DNA of 34,305 nt from Bog-756 sp036513075 (lineage in GTDB: Bacteria; Actinomycetota; Acidimicrobiia; Acidimicrobiales; RAAP-2), in assembly GCA_036513075.1 (NCBI GenBank), contig DATBZS010000016.1, positions 1 through 34,305 of the forward strand. Direction: 5' to 3'. A program made the translations under genes and the position numbers. This document shows, piece by piece, positions 17,090-24,051 of this stretch (its first letter is position 1; every line of letters begins with the position of its first letter). The notes below the pieces were generated by a model. That model was not told the DNA's origin. It was given only the letters and a program-made list of their open reading frames with translations, and did not search any database.

Positions 17090-18243
17090 GCGCTGGACGG
17101 ATGACCGGCCGGGTGGTGGTGGCCGGCGCACTGACGCGCCGCGCCTCCCAAGGAGGCCACACCTGGTTCCTGCTGCAGTACATCCTGGGCTTCATCCGCT
17201 TGGGATGTGACGTCGTGGTCATCGACCGGGCCGGCCCCGATGACGGGCTCGGCGTGAGCCGTACGGCCGACCTCCTCGACGGCCTGGGCCTGGCTGGTCG
17301 GTGGTCGGTCCTGGTCGACGGGACCGATCGGGCTGTCGGGTTGTCCCGACGCGCGCTGTCCGCCGAACTCGACGGCGCCGACCTGCTGGTCAACGTCATG
17401 GGCTTCCTCGACGACCCGGACCTCCTCGACCGGTGCAGCCGACGGGCATTCCTCGACGTCGATCCAGGCTTCCCCCAACTGTGGGACGAACTCGGTCTGG
17501 CCGATCTGCTCTCGGGACACGACGTCCACCTGACGGTGGGCGCGGGAATCGGCGGGCCGGACTGCACCATTCCCGAGCGCGGCCGGCGGTGGGTGGCCAC
17601 CCTGCCCCCGGTGGTACTCGATCAGTGGCAGGCCCAGTCGGGTCGACCGGACCGCGTCACCACGGTCGCCTCCTGGCGGGGTCCGTTCGGGCCGGTCGAA
17701 CGGGGCGGCGTCCGTCACGGGCTCCGGGTCCACGAGTTCCGGCGCTTCCTCTCGGTGGCCGGACGCACGTCGTGGCCCCTCGAACTCGCCCTCGACATCG
17801 ACCCGTGGGACGCAGCAGACCGCCGTCGGCTGGAGGACGGCGGCTGGCACCTTGTCGACCCGGTCGTCGTGGCCGGCGACTCCGAGGCCTACCGCTCCTA
17901 TGTCCAGGGTTCAGCGGCTGAGTTCACCGTGGCCAAGGAGATGTACGTCCAGAACCGGTCGGGTTGGTTCAGCGATCGCAGCGCCTGCTACTTGGCCTCG
18001 GGACGTCCGGTGGTCGCCCAGGACACCGGCACCTGCCTGGTACCGACCGGAGAGGGGCTGGTGCGCTTCGCCGATCCCGATGACGCCGTCGCCGCCCTCG
18101 AGGAGGTGGGGGCGCACTACGACCGGCACTCCCGCGCGGCCCGGGCCCTCGCCGAGTCGTACCTCGACTCTGATCTCGTGCTCTCCCGGCTCCTCGACAT
18201 CTGTGGGTCGACCACCGCGCCCAGTGCGGGGGCGGTGGCGTGA
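17086..18243 (+). CDS. Glycosyltransferase, paralog 1 of the operon's CgeB-like family
   Basis: A 385-residue GT-B-like protein homologous to residues 8-390 of the giant protein and to the next two genes. Shared landmarks are an N-terminal VVVAGALTRRASQGG strand/loop, FLDVDPGFPQLW, VTTVASWRGPFG, YRSYVQGSAAEFTVAKE and GWFSDRSACYLASGRPVV, then QDTG. The last blocks correspond to the donor-binding C-terminal half of GT-B enzymes. The start is either GTG 17086, which overlaps the sulfotransferase stop (GTGA) as elsewhere in this operon, or ATG 17101, which aligns better with the paralog N-terminus. Donor and acceptor are unknown. No signal peptide or membrane segment is seen, so it is cytoplasmic. 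Confidence 0.85.
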   Translation: MSAGRMTGRVVVAGALTRRASQGGHTWFLLQYILGFIRLGCDVVVIDRAGPDDGLGVSRTADLLDGLGLAGRWSVLVDGTDRAVGLSRRALSAELDGADLLVNVMGFLDDPDLLDRCSRRAFLDVDPGFPQLWDELGLADLLSGHDVHLTVGAGIGGPDCTIPERGRRWVATLPPVVLDQWQAQSGRPDRVTTVASWRGPFGPVERGGVRHGLRVHEFRRFLSVAGRTSWPLELALDIDPWDAADRRRLEDGGWHLVDPVVVAGDSEAYRSYVQGSAAEFTVAKEMYVQNRSGWFSDRSACYLASGRPVVAQDTGTCLVPTGEGLVRFADPDDAVAALEEVGAHYDRHSRAARALAESYLDSDLVLSRLLDICGSTTAPSAGAVA

Positions 18244-19433
18244 CGGTGATAGCTGTGGCCGGCGCACTGGCCAACAAGTGGGGGAACGGCGGCGAGGCGT
18301 GGATCCGGACCAGCTGGGTCCGGGGACTCGCCCGCCTGGGGGTGGACGCCTGGTTGGTCGAGGAGATCGACGCCGCCACCTGCACTGACGATGACGGTCG
18401 ACCGTGCGAGCCGGCCGACTCGACCCAGGTGGCCTGGTTCGGCGCCATGGCCCGTCGCTTCGCCTTGGAGGACCGGGCAGTCCTGCGGCTCCGCACCGGG
18501 CGGGACGGGCAGGCGGGCCACGTTGGACCGACGGGGCGGATTCCCGGCGACGTGCTCTGGGGAGATCGGGCCGCCCCGGCACTCATGGCCGACACCGCCG
18601 ACGTTGTCCTGAACGTGGGCGGCCACCTGGACGTCCGCTTGCTCGCTCCGCGGGCGCACGCCGTCTTTGTCGACATCGACCCCGGCTGGTCGCAATCCTG
18701 GCTGGCTTCGGACCCGGCCGGTAGGTCCGGACACGACGCCTTCTACTCGGTGGCTGTCCACCTCGGCAGACCCGGATGCAGCCTCGACACGGCCGGCCTG
18801 GACTGGCGGCCGATCCGTCAGCCTGTGGTCCTCGAGGACTGGCCGATGGTGCCGCTGCCTGACGATGCCCGTTTCACGACAGTGGCGACCTGGCGGCACC
18901 CGTTCGGTTCGCCCGCGGGTGTGACCGGTCCGAACGTCCTCAAACATCACGAGTTCCGAAAGATCGTCGATCTGCCGACCCGATCGCCCGAGTCCCACGA
19001 GCTGGCTCTGCGCATCGATGCCGCTGACGACGGGGACCGCCGGCGCCTCGAAGCGCACGGCTGGCTGGTGCGCGATGCCGGCGACGTGGCCGGTACGCCG
19101 GACACCTTCCGCGACTACGTCCAAGGTTCCCGCGCCGAGCTCTCGGCTGCTCAGGGGATCTACGTGCACTCGCGCAGCGGATGGTTCTCCGACCGCAGTG
19201 TGCGCTACCTCGCCTCCGGCCGGCCCGTCGTCGTCCAGGACACCGGTCTGGCCGAGTGCTATCCGGTCGGTGAAGGCCTTCTACCGTTCGACGACGTCGA
19301 CGACATCCTCGCGGCCGAAGCCTCACTCGCCCGGGACTACGGGGCCCACGCCCAGGCGGCCCGCGACATCGCCGAACGCTTCTTCGACGCCGACGTCGTG
19401 CTCTCCCGGTTACTCGACGAGGTGGCGGCATGA
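18240..19433 (+). CDS. Glycosyltransferase, paralog 2
   Basis: A 397-residue member of the same family. It opens with VIAVAGALANKWGNGGEAW, carries VFVDIDPGWSQSW, FTTVATWRHPFG, FRDYVQGSRAELSAAQG and SGWFSDRSVRYLASGRPVVV, and ends with the same FDADVVLSRLLDE-type helix as its neighbours. It differs from the other copies in the N-terminal acceptor half, where an insert around residues 50-90 is specific to it. That fits a distinct acceptor with a similar donor (inference). The GTG start overlaps the preceding TGA (GTGA), and its own stop overlaps the next ATG (ATGA). Confidence 0.87.
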   Translation: MTVIAVAGALANKWGNGGEAWIRTSWVRGLARLGVDAWLVEEIDAATCTDDDGRPCEPADSTQVAWFGAMARRFALEDRAVLRLRTGRDGQAGHVGPTGRIPGDVLWGDRAAPALMADTADVVLNVGGHLDVRLLAPRAHAVFVDIDPGWSQSWLASDPAGRSGHDAFYSVAVHLGRPGCSLDTAGLDWRPIRQPVVLEDWPMVPLPDDARFTTVATWRHPFGSPAGVTGPNVLKHHEFRKIVDLPTRSPESHELALRIDAADDGDRRRLEAHGWLVRDAGDVAGTPDTFRDYVQGSRAELSAAQGIYVHSRSGWFSDRSVRYLASGRPVVVQDTGLAECYPVGEGLLPFDDVDDILAAEASLARDYGAHAQAARDIAERFFDADVVLSRLLDEVAA

Positions 19434-20632
19434 CGTCCCGCTCGCTCAGCACGCTGGTCAGCGGTCGGATCGCCGCCACGCCGGGACAAGGCGGTGCGGC
19501 CTGGGCAGTCCTTCAGTACGTCGTCGGTCTCGACCGCCTGGGCCATCGGGTGCACCTCGTGGAGGTTCTGCGCCCCGACCAACTCGTGCCCTCCGGTTCC
19601 ACGCTCGTCACATCGACGAACATGGCCTACCTGGCGTCAGCCATGGAGTCTGTCGGAATGGGCGACCGGTGGGCCATCGGCCTGGCAGAAGGCGATCTGA
19701 CCGGTGGAGATCTGACCGGGCGAGCGCTGGCCGGAGGAGCACTGGTCGGACCGGCGGCGGACCGCGTGTCCCGTGGCCGATGGGACCTGTTGGTCAACCT
19801 GTCGGGTTGCCTCGACGCCCCCGACCTCATGGAACGTTGTGAGGTCCGATGCTTCGTGGACCTCGACCCGGGCTTCACCCAAGTATGGGAGGCCCAGGGC
19901 GTCGGCGGTCTCGGCCTCGACGGTCATACCCACCACGCCACGCTGGGCGCCTCCATCGGCGATCCGAGCTGCCCGGTTCCGACGGGTGGTCGTCCGTGGA
20001 TCCCGATGGTCCCTCCGGTGGTGCTCGAATCCTGGCCGACCGGAGCACCGGTCCGCCTTCCCGCTTTCACCACGGTTGCCAACTGGCGCAGCTACGGATC
20101 TGCCGAGTGGGACGGTGTCAGCTACGGCCAGCGGGCCCACTCGTTCCGTGGCCTGGTCGGGCTGGCATCGGCGTCACCGGTGGCCCTGTGTCCGGCGCTG
20201 GCCATCGACCCCGCCGAGACCGCCGATCTGCGCCTGCTGCACGACGCGGGCTGGCACCTGCTCGACCCGACCCATCTGGCCGAAACGCCAGATGCCTACC
20301 GGGACTTCGTCGCCGGGTCGATGGGGGAGCTGTCGGTCGCCAAGTCCGGGTATGTGGCCGGGCGGTCAGGTTGGTTCAGCGATCGGAGCGCCTGCTACTT
20401 AGCCTCCGGTCGTCCAGTCGTAGCCCAGGACACCGGGTTCTCGGACCATCTCCCGGTGGGAGCGGGTCTCCTCGCCTATGACGACGTCGACGGCGCAGTC
20501 GATGCCCTCACGTCGGTGACCGCCGACTACGCCAGGCATGCCGAGGCGGCCCGGGACCTGGCCGAGGAGCACTTCGACTCGGGCCGTGTCTTGGGCGGCC
20601 TCCTCGAGGCGGTGGGTTGCGTTGCTGGCTGA
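19430..20632 (+). CDS. Glycosyltransferase, paralog 3, with pentapeptide-like insert
   Basis: A 400-residue third tandem copy: CFVDLDPGFTQVW, FTTVANWRSYG, YRDFVAGSMGELSVAK and GWFSDRSACYLASGRPVV followed by AQDTGF. Residues about 88-107 (GDLTG GDLTG RALAG GALVG) are an insert of four five-residue repeats, encoded by a 15-bp tandem repeat, in a loop where the paralogs have unrelated shorter sequence. It reads like a pentapeptide-repeat turn but is too short to make a stable beta-helix. The ATG start overlaps the previous stop by 4 bp. It has the same predicted role as its neighbours: sugar transfer in the cytoplasm. Confidence 0.87.
   Translation: MTSRSLSTLVSGRIAATPGQGGAAWAVLQYVVGLDRLGHRVHLVEVLRPDQLVPSGSTLVTSTNMAYLASAMESVGMGDRWAIGLAEGDLTGGDLTGRALAGGALVGPAADRVSRGRWDLLVNLSGCLDAPDLMERCEVRCFVDLDPGFTQVWEAQGVGGLGLDGHTHHATLGASIGDPSCPVPTGGRPWIPMVPPVVLESWPTGAPVRLPAFTTVANWRSYGSAEWDGVSYGQRAHSFRGLVGLASASPVALCPALAIDPAETADLRLLHDAGWHLLDPTHLAETPDAYRDFVAGSMGELSVAKSGYVAGRSGWFSDRSACYLASGRPVVAQDTGFSDHLPVGAGLLAYDDVDGAVDALTSVTADYARHAEAARDLAEEHFDSGRVLGGLLEAVGCVAG
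19691..19750 (+). repeat. 15-bp in-frame tandem repeat x4 in glycosyltransferase paralog 3
   Basis: Four 15-bp units (19691, 19706, 19721, 19736) encode x-(D/A)-L-x-G pentapeptides. The first two are nearly identical at the DNA level; the last two have diverged. Confidence 0.8.
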
Positions 20633-20636
20633 ACCG

Positions 20637-21677
20637 GTGGCTGACGAGCAGTCGGTCGGCGGCATGGCCGTTGGTGGCATGGCCCTTGGCGGCATGGCGC
20701 CCGGTCAAATTGCGGCCGCCATTCGAGAGATGGTCATCCGGGCACTCGGGCCGTGTGACGTCGTGATACGACCTTGTGCCTATGCCACCAGCCACCCACT
20801 CTTCGAGGTGGTGGCCACCCCCGTCGACGCACCAGCTCGCCACCTGGTCGCCAAGGTCTTGGGGCGCGGCTGCCTGACCGACGATGCCCGGGTGGCCAAA
20901 CCGATGGCTTCCTACGATCCCGACCGTGAGCCGAATGTCCTGGCCCACGTGCTTACCGGCGCCGGGCTGGGTACGCCCGACCTGGTCGGCTCGACCCGCC
21001 TGGCCGACGGAACCGTCGTCGTCCAGGTGGCCGACCGGCTGGCGGGCGTGCCCCTCACCGAAGTGGGGTCGCTGGTCACCTGGTGTGCCGCGGCCGGTTG
21101 GCTGGGGCGCCTGCACGCCCGGTACGCCGGTCGGCGAGCGCGTTCCACGTCCCTCCTCCTCGCCTATGACGCGGACCGCCTGCGGACGGCGGCCCGACCG
21201 GGAATCGACCGCCTCACCCAGGTGGGTGCCATTGGCAGAGCCCGGCTCGCCGCCGTCCATGACCGTGCCGTCCGGTCGCTCCTGACACTGCCTGCCACAC
21301 TCGTCCATGGGGACTGCTTCCCGGCCAATGTGATCGTCGACACGGCGGCGCAACCGACCCGGGTGGGAGCAGTCGACTGGGAGACGGCGGGGCGGGGCCC
21401 CGGGGTACTCGACCTGGCCGCCCTGGTCTCGGGACACTGGGCGCCCTCCGAACGGGCGGCCATGGTCGATGCCTACGACGCCGGCCTCGGCGCGGGTTCC
21501 GTCCGCGCCGCTCCGACCGGCGTAGCCCTGCACGCCATGGCGGACCAGGCCGCGTTGCAGGTAGCGCTCACGTGGGCCGGGGCCGACCCGGCGTGGAGAC
21601 CCCCGATCGAACGCGACTTCGACTGGGTGTCGGCCGTGGGCGAGACGGTGGATCGACTCGAGGGAGCCAACCGATGA
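20637..21677 (+). CDS. APH-fold phosphotransferase (aminoglycoside/choline kinase-like)
   Basis: About 346 residues of the APH kinase fold. VHGDCFPANVIVD carries the Brenner-type catalytic Asp226 and Asn231. VDWETAGRGP carries the metal-binding Asp247. LVAKVLGRG is a plausible ATP-contacting Lys strand. It is not a resistance gene by context: in a glycan operon, relatives phosphorylate sugars, choline/ethanolamine-like groups or nucleotide-sugar precursors (inference). The start is uncertain. GTG 20637 lies 4 nt after the previous stop; ATGs at 20664, 20679 and 20694 lie inside a 15-bp tandem repeat that makes GGMA three times. There is no clear Shine-Dalgarno. The stop overlaps the next ATG (ATGA). 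Confidence 0.8.
   Translation: MADEQSVGGMAVGGMALGGMAPGQIAAAIREMVIRALGPCDVVIRPCAYATSHPLFEVVATPVDAPARHLVAKVLGRGCLTDDARVAKPMASYDPDREPNVLAHVLTGAGLGTPDLVGSTRLADGTVVVQVADRLAGVPLTEVGSLVTWCAAAGWLGRLHARYAGRRARSTSLLLAYDADRLRTAARPGIDRLTQVGAIGRARLAAVHDRAVRSLLTLPATLVHGDCFPANVIVDTAAQPTRVGAVDWETAGRGPGVLDLAALVSGHWAPSERAAMVDAYDAGLGAGSVRAAPTGVALHAMADQAALQVALTWAGADPAWRPPIERDFDWVSAVGETVDRLEGANR
20655..20699 (+). repeat. 15-bp tandem repeat x3 carrying three candidate ATG starts
   Basis: Units at 20655, 20670 and 20685 encode (V/L)GGMA. Each has an in-frame ATG, so copy number would change the possible N-terminus of the kinase. Confidence 0.85.
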
Positions 21678-22555
21678 CGACGCGGGTCGTGGTCGGCAGG
21701 GTGCGCCGGTTGGTGGTCAACGCCGACGATTTCGGTCGAAGTCCAGGGATCAATCGCGGCATCATGCACGCCTACCGCAACGGCATCGTCACCAGCGCCA
21801 GCCTGATGGTGCGGTGGTCTGCGGCGGCCGATGCCGCACGGTTCGCCCGAGCGGCTCCCGAGCTCGGCATCGGTCTCCATCTCGACCTGGCCGAGTGGGT
21901 CCACGACGGCATCGAGTGGGGGACCAGCTACGAGGTGGTGCGCGACGATGACCCGGTTGCCGTGACCGAGGAGACGTGGCGGCAGGTCGAGCGGTTCGAC
22001 CAACTTGTGGGAACCTTGCCGTCCCACATCGACTCCCACCAACACGTCCACCGGAACGAGCCGGCCCATGCGGCCATAGCCCTCGTGTGCCGGGAACTCG
22101 GCGTGCCGCTGCGCATGGAGGATCCCGGTATTACCCATTGCGGCGCATTCCATGGCCAGTCGGGGACGGGCGAGCCACTGCACTCCGGAATCTCCACCAC
22201 GGCATTGGTCGACCTCCTGGGCGGGCTCGCAGCCGGGGTGACCGAACTCCTCTGCCATCCGGGACTCGGCGACGAGAGCGGCTCGGTCTATGGCGTCGAG
22301 CGCGATCTCGAGGTCGCCGCCCTGTGTGATCCTGCGGTAGGCGCCGCGGTCAAAGCGGCAGGCATCGAGCTGATCACCTTCCGCGACGTGTCTCGGACCA
22401 GCGAGCCCACCGCCCCCGACGACCCGGCCACCGCCGACGACCCGGCCACCGCCGACGACCCGGCCGTCCCCGACGACCCAGGCCTCGACGGAGGCGGCAA
22501 AGTGATCGCGATACACGGAGCCGTCTCCCGCCGAACCCGTTGTGCGAAGCGCTGA
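21674..22555 (+). CDS. ChbG/HpnK (YdjC-like) carbohydrate deacetylase
   Basis: A 293-residue protein of the YdjC/ChbG/HpnK family of metal-dependent amidases that remove N-acetyl groups from sugars. LVVNADDFGRS gives Asp18/Asp19 (metal/catalytic). GIGLHLDL gives His69. SHIDSHQHVH gives His118, His122 and His124. CHPG gives His195. The start is ATG 21674, overlapping the kinase stop; GAGGGA (21660-21665) is the ribosome site. The C-terminus has an acidic low-complexity tail (DDPATA repeats) from an 18-bp tandem repeat. It is the last gene of the operon. A likely role is de-N-acetylating an amino-sugar of the product, creating a free amine (inference). No signal peptide is visible, so it acts in the cytoplasm. 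Confidence 0.88.
   Translation: MTTRVVVGRVRRLVVNADDFGRSPGINRGIMHAYRNGIVTSASLMVRWSAAADAARFARAAPELGIGLHLDLAEWVHDGIEWGTSYEVVRDDDPVAVTEETWRQVERFDQLVGTLPSHIDSHQHVHRNEPAHAAIALVCRELGVPLRMEDPGITHCGAFHGQSGTGEPLHSGISTTALVDLLGGLAAGVTELLCHPGLGDESGSVYGVERDLEVAALCDPAVGAAVKAAGIELITFRDVSRTSEPTAPDDPATADDPATADDPAVPDDPGLDGGGKVIAIHGAVSRRTRCAKR
22418..22480 (+). repeat. 18-bp in-frame tandem repeat (about 3.5 copies)
   Basis: GACGACCCGGCCACCGCC occurs at 22418 and 22436, with diverged copies at 22454 and 22472. It encodes the acidic tail of the deacetylase. Confidence 0.85.
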
Positions 22556-22570
22556 GGCGCAGGCAGCAGT

Positions 22571-22711
22571 ATGAATCCGGACCTCATGGATACGCGCCGC
22601 CAGCTCATGAGTCGACGCGCACGCAGAGGACGGATCGACGACGGTGATCTGTCGCGCAACCGACCCTCCGAGGCGGTGCAGAAGAATATTCGCAATTTCC
22701 GCTCAAGTTAA
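22571..22711 (+). CDS. Possible 46-residue basic peptide
   Basis: An ATG 15 nt after the deacetylase stop opens a 46-codon frame ending TAA, encoding an Arg-rich peptide (MNPDLMDTRRQLMSRRARRG at its start). The weak ribosome site (GAGGCGCAGG) is poorly spaced. I recognise no family. It could be the last cistron of the operon or chance; low certainty. Confidence 0.2.
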   Translation: MNPDLMDTRRQLMSRRARRGRIDDGDLSRNRPSEAVQKNIRNFRSS

Positions 22712-22737
22712 TTCCAGGCCCTGCCGATAGGCCCTCA

Positions 22738-22772
22738 GGCCGGTTCGGCACTTCGGTGCCAAAAAACCGGCC
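22738..22772 (+). terminator. Nested hairpin with UUCG tetraloop between the glycan operon and the RCC1 gene
   Basis: The outer stem GGCCGGTT (22738-22745) pairs with AACCGGCC (22765-22772). The inner stem GGCAC (22747-22751) pairs with GTGCC (22756-22760) around TTCG. No U-tract follows. It may end the upstream operon or be a structured leader of the gene starting at 22815. Confidence 0.5.
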
Positions 22773-22814
22773 ACGGGCAGTCGCCGGCTACCGGTGACGA
22801 ACGAGGAGGCGTGG

Positions 22815-23789
22815 ATGAGACGTATGTTTACCGCTGGTTTGGCCGCGCTCGCGATCGGAGTGGGGCTGCTGGCCACCGCTTCGATCTCGGGAGCATCGAG
22901 TTGGGAGGGGTCGGGCGGGCAACACCAACCACCTACGTCTTCACCATGGCAGTCCCATCCCGGTGGGGGAGGTGGTGGCGTCACCGAAGATGACCAGAGC
23001 GGCATCAGTGGCACCAACGGCTTCCAAGGCGTCACCCCCGACGGCCGGAACGGCTACTGCGCCGTGACACCGACGAGCGGCGTGGCCTGTTGGGGTTACG
23101 GCGGCGACGGTGAGCTCGGCAACGGCACCACCACCAACAGCGCCACCCCGGTGGCCGTGGTCGGCGTGGGCGGCACCGGCACCCTGATGGGAGTCCGCTC
23201 GGTCGTCTCGGACGGCACCGGCTTCTGCGCCATCCTGGGGTCCGGGCGGGTCGATTGCTGGGGCCTCGGAAGCGGCGCCCTGGGCAACGGTTCCACCGCC
23301 AACAGCGCCACTCCGGTGGCTGTCGTGGGCGTAGGCGGTACCGGCCTGCTGGGCGGCGTCCGGTCGATGACGTCCTACGGACTCGGCTACTGCGCCCTGC
23401 TCAACTACGGCGGGGTCAACTGCTGGGGCTTCAACGGCGACGGCGAACTGGGTAACGGTGCCACCACCGACAGCGCCACTCCGGTGGCTGTGGTCGGCGT
23501 GGGCGGCACCGGTGTGCTGGACGGGGTCCGGTCGATCGTCTCGGACGCCAACTACTCGACCTGCGCCATCCGTGTCACCGGCGGGGTCTACTGCTGGGGC
23601 TTCGGCGGCAACGGCGAGCTCGGCGGCACCACGGCAACCAGCAGCGCCACTCCGGTGGCTGTGGTCGGCGTGGGCGGCACCGGGTCGCTGAATGTCGGTT
23701 CCCTCGACTGCGACGACCACGGATGGTCGCCGGCGTCGGGTTGCGGCTACCCGTCATGGAACGGCGGGTCGGGGGCCTCGGACCACTGA
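22815..23789 (+). CDS. Secreted RCC1-repeat protein
   Basis: 324 residues. The start ATG 22815 is set by a strong GAGGAGG (22803-22809); an in-frame ATG at 22794 lies before that site. It opens with a signal peptide (MRRMFTAGLAALAIGVGLLA, then TASISGAS). A Gly/Ser/His-rich linker follows, then four RCC1-type repeats of 55-57 residues. Each repeat has a Cys-x8-11-Cys-Trp-Gly pair, a GELGNG turn and a SATPVAVVGVGGTG strand. It ends in a Cys-containing Gly/Ser tail with no sortase or membrane anchor. RCC1 proteins usually need seven blades to close a propeller, so four suggests an open or oligomeric form. The paired Cys per repeat probably form disulfides outside the cell. Repeat copies are nearly identical in DNA, pointing to recent duplication. 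Function is unknown; possibly a surface partner of the adjacent glycan (inference). Confidence 0.85.
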   Translation: MRRMFTAGLAALAIGVGLLATASISGASSWEGSGGQHQPPTSSPWQSHPGGGGGGVTEDDQSGISGTNGFQGVTPDGRNGYCAVTPTSGVACWGYGGDGELGNGTTTNSATPVAVVGVGGTGTLMGVRSVVSDGTGFCAILGSGRVDCWGLGSGALGNGSTANSATPVAVVGVGGTGLLGGVRSMTSYGLGYCALLNYGGVNCWGFNGDGELGNGATTDSATPVAVVGVGGTGVLDGVRSIVSDANYSTCAIRVTGGVYCWGFGGNGELGGTTATSSATPVAVVGVGGTGSLNVGSLDCDDHGWSPASGCGYPSWNGGSGASDH

Positions 23790-23804
23790 GCCACAGCCGA
23801 GGTC

Positions 23805-23841
23805 CCGGTCATCCCTCCACGGACACGGAGAGGGTGGCCGG
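23805..23841 (+). terminator. Terminator-like hairpin after the RCC1 gene
   Basis: The arm 23805-23818 (CCGGTCATCCCTCC) pairs with 23827-23841 (GGAGAGGGTGGCCGG) with two G-U pairs and one bulge, closing an 8-nt loop. It begins 16 bases past the stop. There is no U-tract. Confidence 0.5.
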
Positions 23842-23880
23842 GGCTTCGGCCCTACGGCGTCGTCCGAGAGTAAGGGTCAG

Positions 23881-23932
23881 GTCACACCGACAGGTCGCAC
23901 CGACCGGTCGCACCGACAGGTCGCACCGACAA
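23881..23932. repeat. 13-bp tandem repeat x4 upstream of the acyl-CoA dehydrogenase
   Basis: Units start at 23881, 23894, 23907 and 23920, consensus GTCGCACCGACAG, with a degenerate continuation to about 23957. Period 13 is not a multiple of three, so it is non-coding. It lies about 120 bp upstream of the GTG at 24052. Confidence 0.88.
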
Positions 23933-24037
23933 TGGGTGCCGACCGGTCGCAGTCCCTTGTACGGCACCAGGGTGGGATCCGTCGGTCACGGTGGACGGAT
24001 CCTCACGATGGCGGCGGGACGATCCTGCCCCCTCGGG

Positions 24038-24043
24038 TAGCCT
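24038..24043 (+). promoter_or_regulatory. -10 box of a leaderless promoter for the acyl-CoA dehydrogenase
   Basis: TAGCCT followed by 8 nt and the GTG at 24052. There is no Shine-Dalgarno, which agrees with leaderless translation. The -35 is unclear. Confidence 0.45.
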
Positions 24044-24051
24044 CCACCCTC

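Noticed and set aside
20637..21677. Aminoglycoside resistance gene
   Set aside because: APH fold only; setting inside a glycan operon argues for a biosynthetic kinase.
22711..22814. Cyclic-di-GMP (GEMM) riboswitch before the RCC1 gene
   Set aside because: The hairpin and a CTACCGG block are suggestive, but the conserved GEMM core (CGCAAAG and the GAAA loop/receptor pair) is absent.
23692..24051. N-terminal extension of the acyl-CoA dehydrogenase
   Set aside because: The frame is open but covers the RCC1 3' end, a hairpin and a 13-bp repeat; homology starts at GTG 24052.
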